From the NCBI GenBank assembly GCA_910585905.1, contig CAJUID010000034.1, forward strand, positions 1 through 33,372: a stretch of DNA of 33,372 nucleotides, in the 5' to 3' direction. The notes under the pieces are model-generated. The model did no database searches, was not told the origin of the DNA, and was given only the letters and a program-made list of their open reading frames with translations. How positions within the stretch are numbered: position 1 is the first letter of the stretch; every line of letters starts with the position of its first letter. The position numbers and the translations under genes were made by a program. The stretch comes from an uncultured Lachnospiraceae bacterium (GTDB lineage: Bacteria; Bacillota; Clostridia; Lachnospirales; Lachnospiraceae). Positions 31,478 to 33,372 of the stretch are shown piece after piece.

Positions 31478-33211
31478 TTAACGGCAATCAATAATTCTAA
31501 ACTCCACATTCCCAAACATCTGATTAATCTCAGGCTGATACAAAATATCTACCTCATAATCTCTTCCACGCCCAGCTTTTAACTCTTCCCACGCCTTATC
31601 CCCATAACGCCCGCGGATTCCTTCCCCAAGATGTAGCTCACACTGAAAATCCACACCACGATATACCCGCATGCCATCGCGAAGCTGCACTCTTGCTATC
31701 TGATTTTCCTTACCACACAAGGAAAGCGATACCACCGCCAAATCCCTTTTTGCAAAGACCGGTTCCTGATTTCCCTGGCCGAACGGCTCCAAATAGGCAA
31801 GCTGCTGCACCACAGACTCCTGCATTTCGCCTAATGGGACTTCCCTATCAAAGGAAATCTTTTCTATGAGTTCCTCCTCCGACAGACTACAGTGATTATT
31901 TAAAGCCTGCCTTAACGGTATCAGATTTTCCGATTCCAAAGAAAAGCCGGCAGCCATAGCATGTCCACCGTATTCTTTCAAAAGTTCCCGGCAATGGTTT
32001 AATTCCTGCTGCATATGATAACCGGGAATGGAACGCGCTGAACCTTTCAGCCCTTCCTTGGTTTTTGTCACAATAAGAGTTGGACGATAATATTTTTCCC
32101 GGATTCTCCCAGCCACAATCCCAGCCACACTCTCATGGCAATCTTCTATGTAAATGACTAAAACATGATTTTTTAACATCTCCCCGTTTTCAATCTGAGC
32201 TACTGCTTCCCTTACCGCCTTCGCTGTATAGTCTTTGCGTTCCTCATTCAACGCAACAAGCCTCATGGCCTTCTCCCTTGCACATCCAGCATCCTGCTCC
32301 AATAGCAGTTCCAAACCAAGCACTGCATCATCCAACCTGCCTGCAGCATTGATACATGGCCCGATACGAAATCCCAGATCACCCGCGTTTATTTTTCTAT
32401 GAAATTGCAAAGCATCAATGAGTGCCCGCATTCCAAGATTATGACATTGCTCCAAACATTCTAACCCACTTTTCACCAATATGCGGTTCTCATCAAAAAG
32501 CGGCACTACATCACACACAGTTGCAATTGCAGCAAACGGCAGAAGCTCCCTTTCATATCCAGCCATCCCAGACTCTTCAAACAGCAAAGAAACCAGTTTA
32601 TAAGCAATTCCAGCCCCGCATAACTCCTGGAAAGGATAACCGCACGCCTCCTGTTTCGGATTGACTATCGCATCCGCCGGCGGCAAAACTTCCTTTCCAT
32701 CTTCCCTGGGAACTTCATGATGATCCGTTACAATCATAGTCAATCCTAATTCTTTTACCCGTTTCACCGCTGGAACGGCTGAAATCCCATTGTCACAGGT
32801 TATAATCGTATCATACCCTTCTTCTGCGGCTTCCTCTGCCATATAACTCCGCATACCATAGCCATCCTGCACCCTATGTGGAATCCTATAGCCTGCCTTA
32901 CCCCCTAAAAGAGTAATTCCACGATATAAAATATAGGTAGACATTACACCATCCACATCATAGTCACCTATCACCTTAATCAGCTTTCCTTCATCTATCT
33001 TCTGCCTTAAAATGAATGCAGCTTTCTGCATATCTTTCATCTGAGCTGTGTCATACAATGCGTCCTCATCTGGGAAAAGATAGCGATCCATCGCATTCCA
33101 GTCAAAAAGCCCCCGCTTAACCAATACCTCCGCCACAATATCTGAAATCTGGTATCTCTCAGCTATCTTTTGTAAATCCGCCTGATACCGCTTCGTAACC
33201 CACTGTCTCAT
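31478..33211 (-). CDS. recJ: Single-stranded-DNA-specific exonuclease RecJ
   Basis: 577 residues. DHH-family phosphoesterase: DYDVDG (83-88), a second motif with TIITCDNGIS, and TDHHE (DHH at 163-165) bind the metal ions. GPCINAAGRLDDA, the DHHA1 domain with GGHAMAAGF, and a C-terminal OB-like region complete the family. It degrades single-stranded DNA 5' to 3' in repair and recombination. The start at 33211 has AAGGAG eight bases upstream and gives MRQWVTKRYQADLQKIAE, which is where family members begin; frames starting at 33247 or 33226 are less likely. The 5' side of the gene is complete and a promoter candidate is visible close by. Confidence 0.95.
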   Translation of the reverse strand: MRQWVTKRYQADLQKIAERYQISDIVAEVLVKRGLFDWNAMDRYLFPDEDALYDTAQMKDMQKAAFILRQKIDEGKLIKVIGDYDVDGVMSTYILYRGITLLGGKAGYRIPHRVQDGYGMRSYMAEEAAEEGYDTIITCDNGISAVPAVKRVKELGLTMIVTDHHEVPREDGKEVLPPADAIVNPKQEACGYPFQELCGAGIAYKLVSLLFEESGMAGYERELLPFAAIATVCDVVPLFDENRILVKSGLECLEQCHNLGMRALIDALQFHRKINAGDLGFRIGPCINAAGRLDDAVLGLELLLEQDAGCAREKAMRLVALNEERKDYTAKAVREAVAQIENGEMLKNHVLVIYIEDCHESVAGIVAGRIREKYYRPTLIVTKTKEGLKGSARSIPGYHMQQELNHCRELLKEYGGHAMAAGFSLESENLIPLRQALNNHCSLSEEELIEKISFDREVPLGEMQESVVQQLAYLEPFGQGNQEPVFAKRDLAVVSLSLCGKENQIARVQLRDGMRVYRGVDFQCELHLGEGIRGRYGDKAWEELKAGRGRDYEVDILYQPEINQMFGNVEFRIIDCR

Positions 33212-33261
33212 CCACCTGCTCCTTACCATTTCCTTTTGTCCAAACATCCAAATCCGACTTC

Positions 33262-33290
33262 ATATTACCAGATACCACAAAATAATACAA
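33262..33290 (-). promoter_or_regulatory. Candidate recJ promoter
   Basis: Minus-strand TTGTAT (33285-33290), a 17-base spacer and TAATAT (33262-33267). The leader would be about 45 bases. The rest of the window end (33291-33372) shows no gene. Confidence 0.45.
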
Positions 33291-33372
33291 TACGGGGACT
33301 TAGGGGCAGGGCAACTAATCAGGACAAACGCATGAATGAATAAATTGTGAACAAACACCACCTTTACAGGAA

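Noticed and set aside
1..33372. CRISPR array, tRNA, rRNA, prophage or toxin-antitoxin module
   Set aside because: No regularly spaced direct repeats, tRNA-like cloverleaf ends, phage structural genes or paired small toxin/antitoxin frames were seen on reading both strands.

Overview
This 33 kb window looks like a chromosomal segment of a low-to-mid GC Firmicute of class Clostridia, most likely Lachnospiraceae. That placement is my inference from AGGAGG-type ribosome binding sites, T-rich intrinsic terminators, a cheV gene, a compact hom / phosphoglycerate-mutase-like / lysC cluster, a membrane-anchored trigger-factor-like foldase and general protein style. I see 26 protein genes. All are on the minus strand except gdhA. 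I see no rRNA, tRNA, CRISPR array, prophage or complete IS element.

Layout (minus-strand genes, described from high to low coordinate within each block). (a) 1-1.3 kb: a TetR-type regulator followed one base later by a flavodoxin-like gene, with a 43-bp palindrome over the promoter. (b) 1.3-8.1 kb: the RNA-binding protein Tex, an arylsulfotransferase-family protein that seems to lack the catalytic histidine motifs, then the sulfate-activating pair cysD and fused cysNC. (c) 8.2-11.9 kb: hom, a phosphoglycerate-mutase-superfamily gene that is probably the homoserine kinase, and lysC, forming an aspartate-to-threonine/lysine operon. (d) 12-15.8 kb: secA-prfB, with the classical +1 programmed frameshift in prfB. 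(e) 15.8-18 kb: hisH-hisF-ung. (f) 18-20.9 kb: cheV followed by a very acidic single-pass membrane protein that starts at TTG. (g) 21-24.2 kb: an OmpR-type response regulator, its sensor kinase and a lipoprotein. (h) 24.3-27 kb: a HAD phosphatase, a membrane-anchored trigger-factor-like prolyl isomerase and a small coiled-coil membrane protein, preceded by a leader with two GNRA-capped hairpins and a strong terminator. (i) 27.3-28.6 kb: gdhA on the plus strand, ending at a bidirectional terminator. (j) 28.7-33.2 kb: recJ, a periplasmic-sensor diguanylate cyclase and a zinc-dependent phospholipase C-like protein, with a 121-bp palindromic MITE-like repeat between recJ and the cyclase.

Most of the window is ordinary housekeeping content: amino-acid biosynthesis, secretion, translation termination and DNA repair. 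The items most worth following up are the unassigned structured RNA or attenuator upstream of the HAD phosphatase gene, the palindromic mobile-like repeat at 31.3 kb, the catalytically degenerate arylsulfotransferase homologue beside cysD-cysNC, the non-canonical homoserine kinase candidate, and the anchored foldase operon.

Start codons were chosen by ribosome binding site and family N-terminus. For several genes they lie inside the longest open frame: flavodoxin, tetR, cysD, the arylsulfotransferase homologue, secA, the histidine kinase, the HAD phosphatase, the PLC-like gene, the cyclase and recJ.
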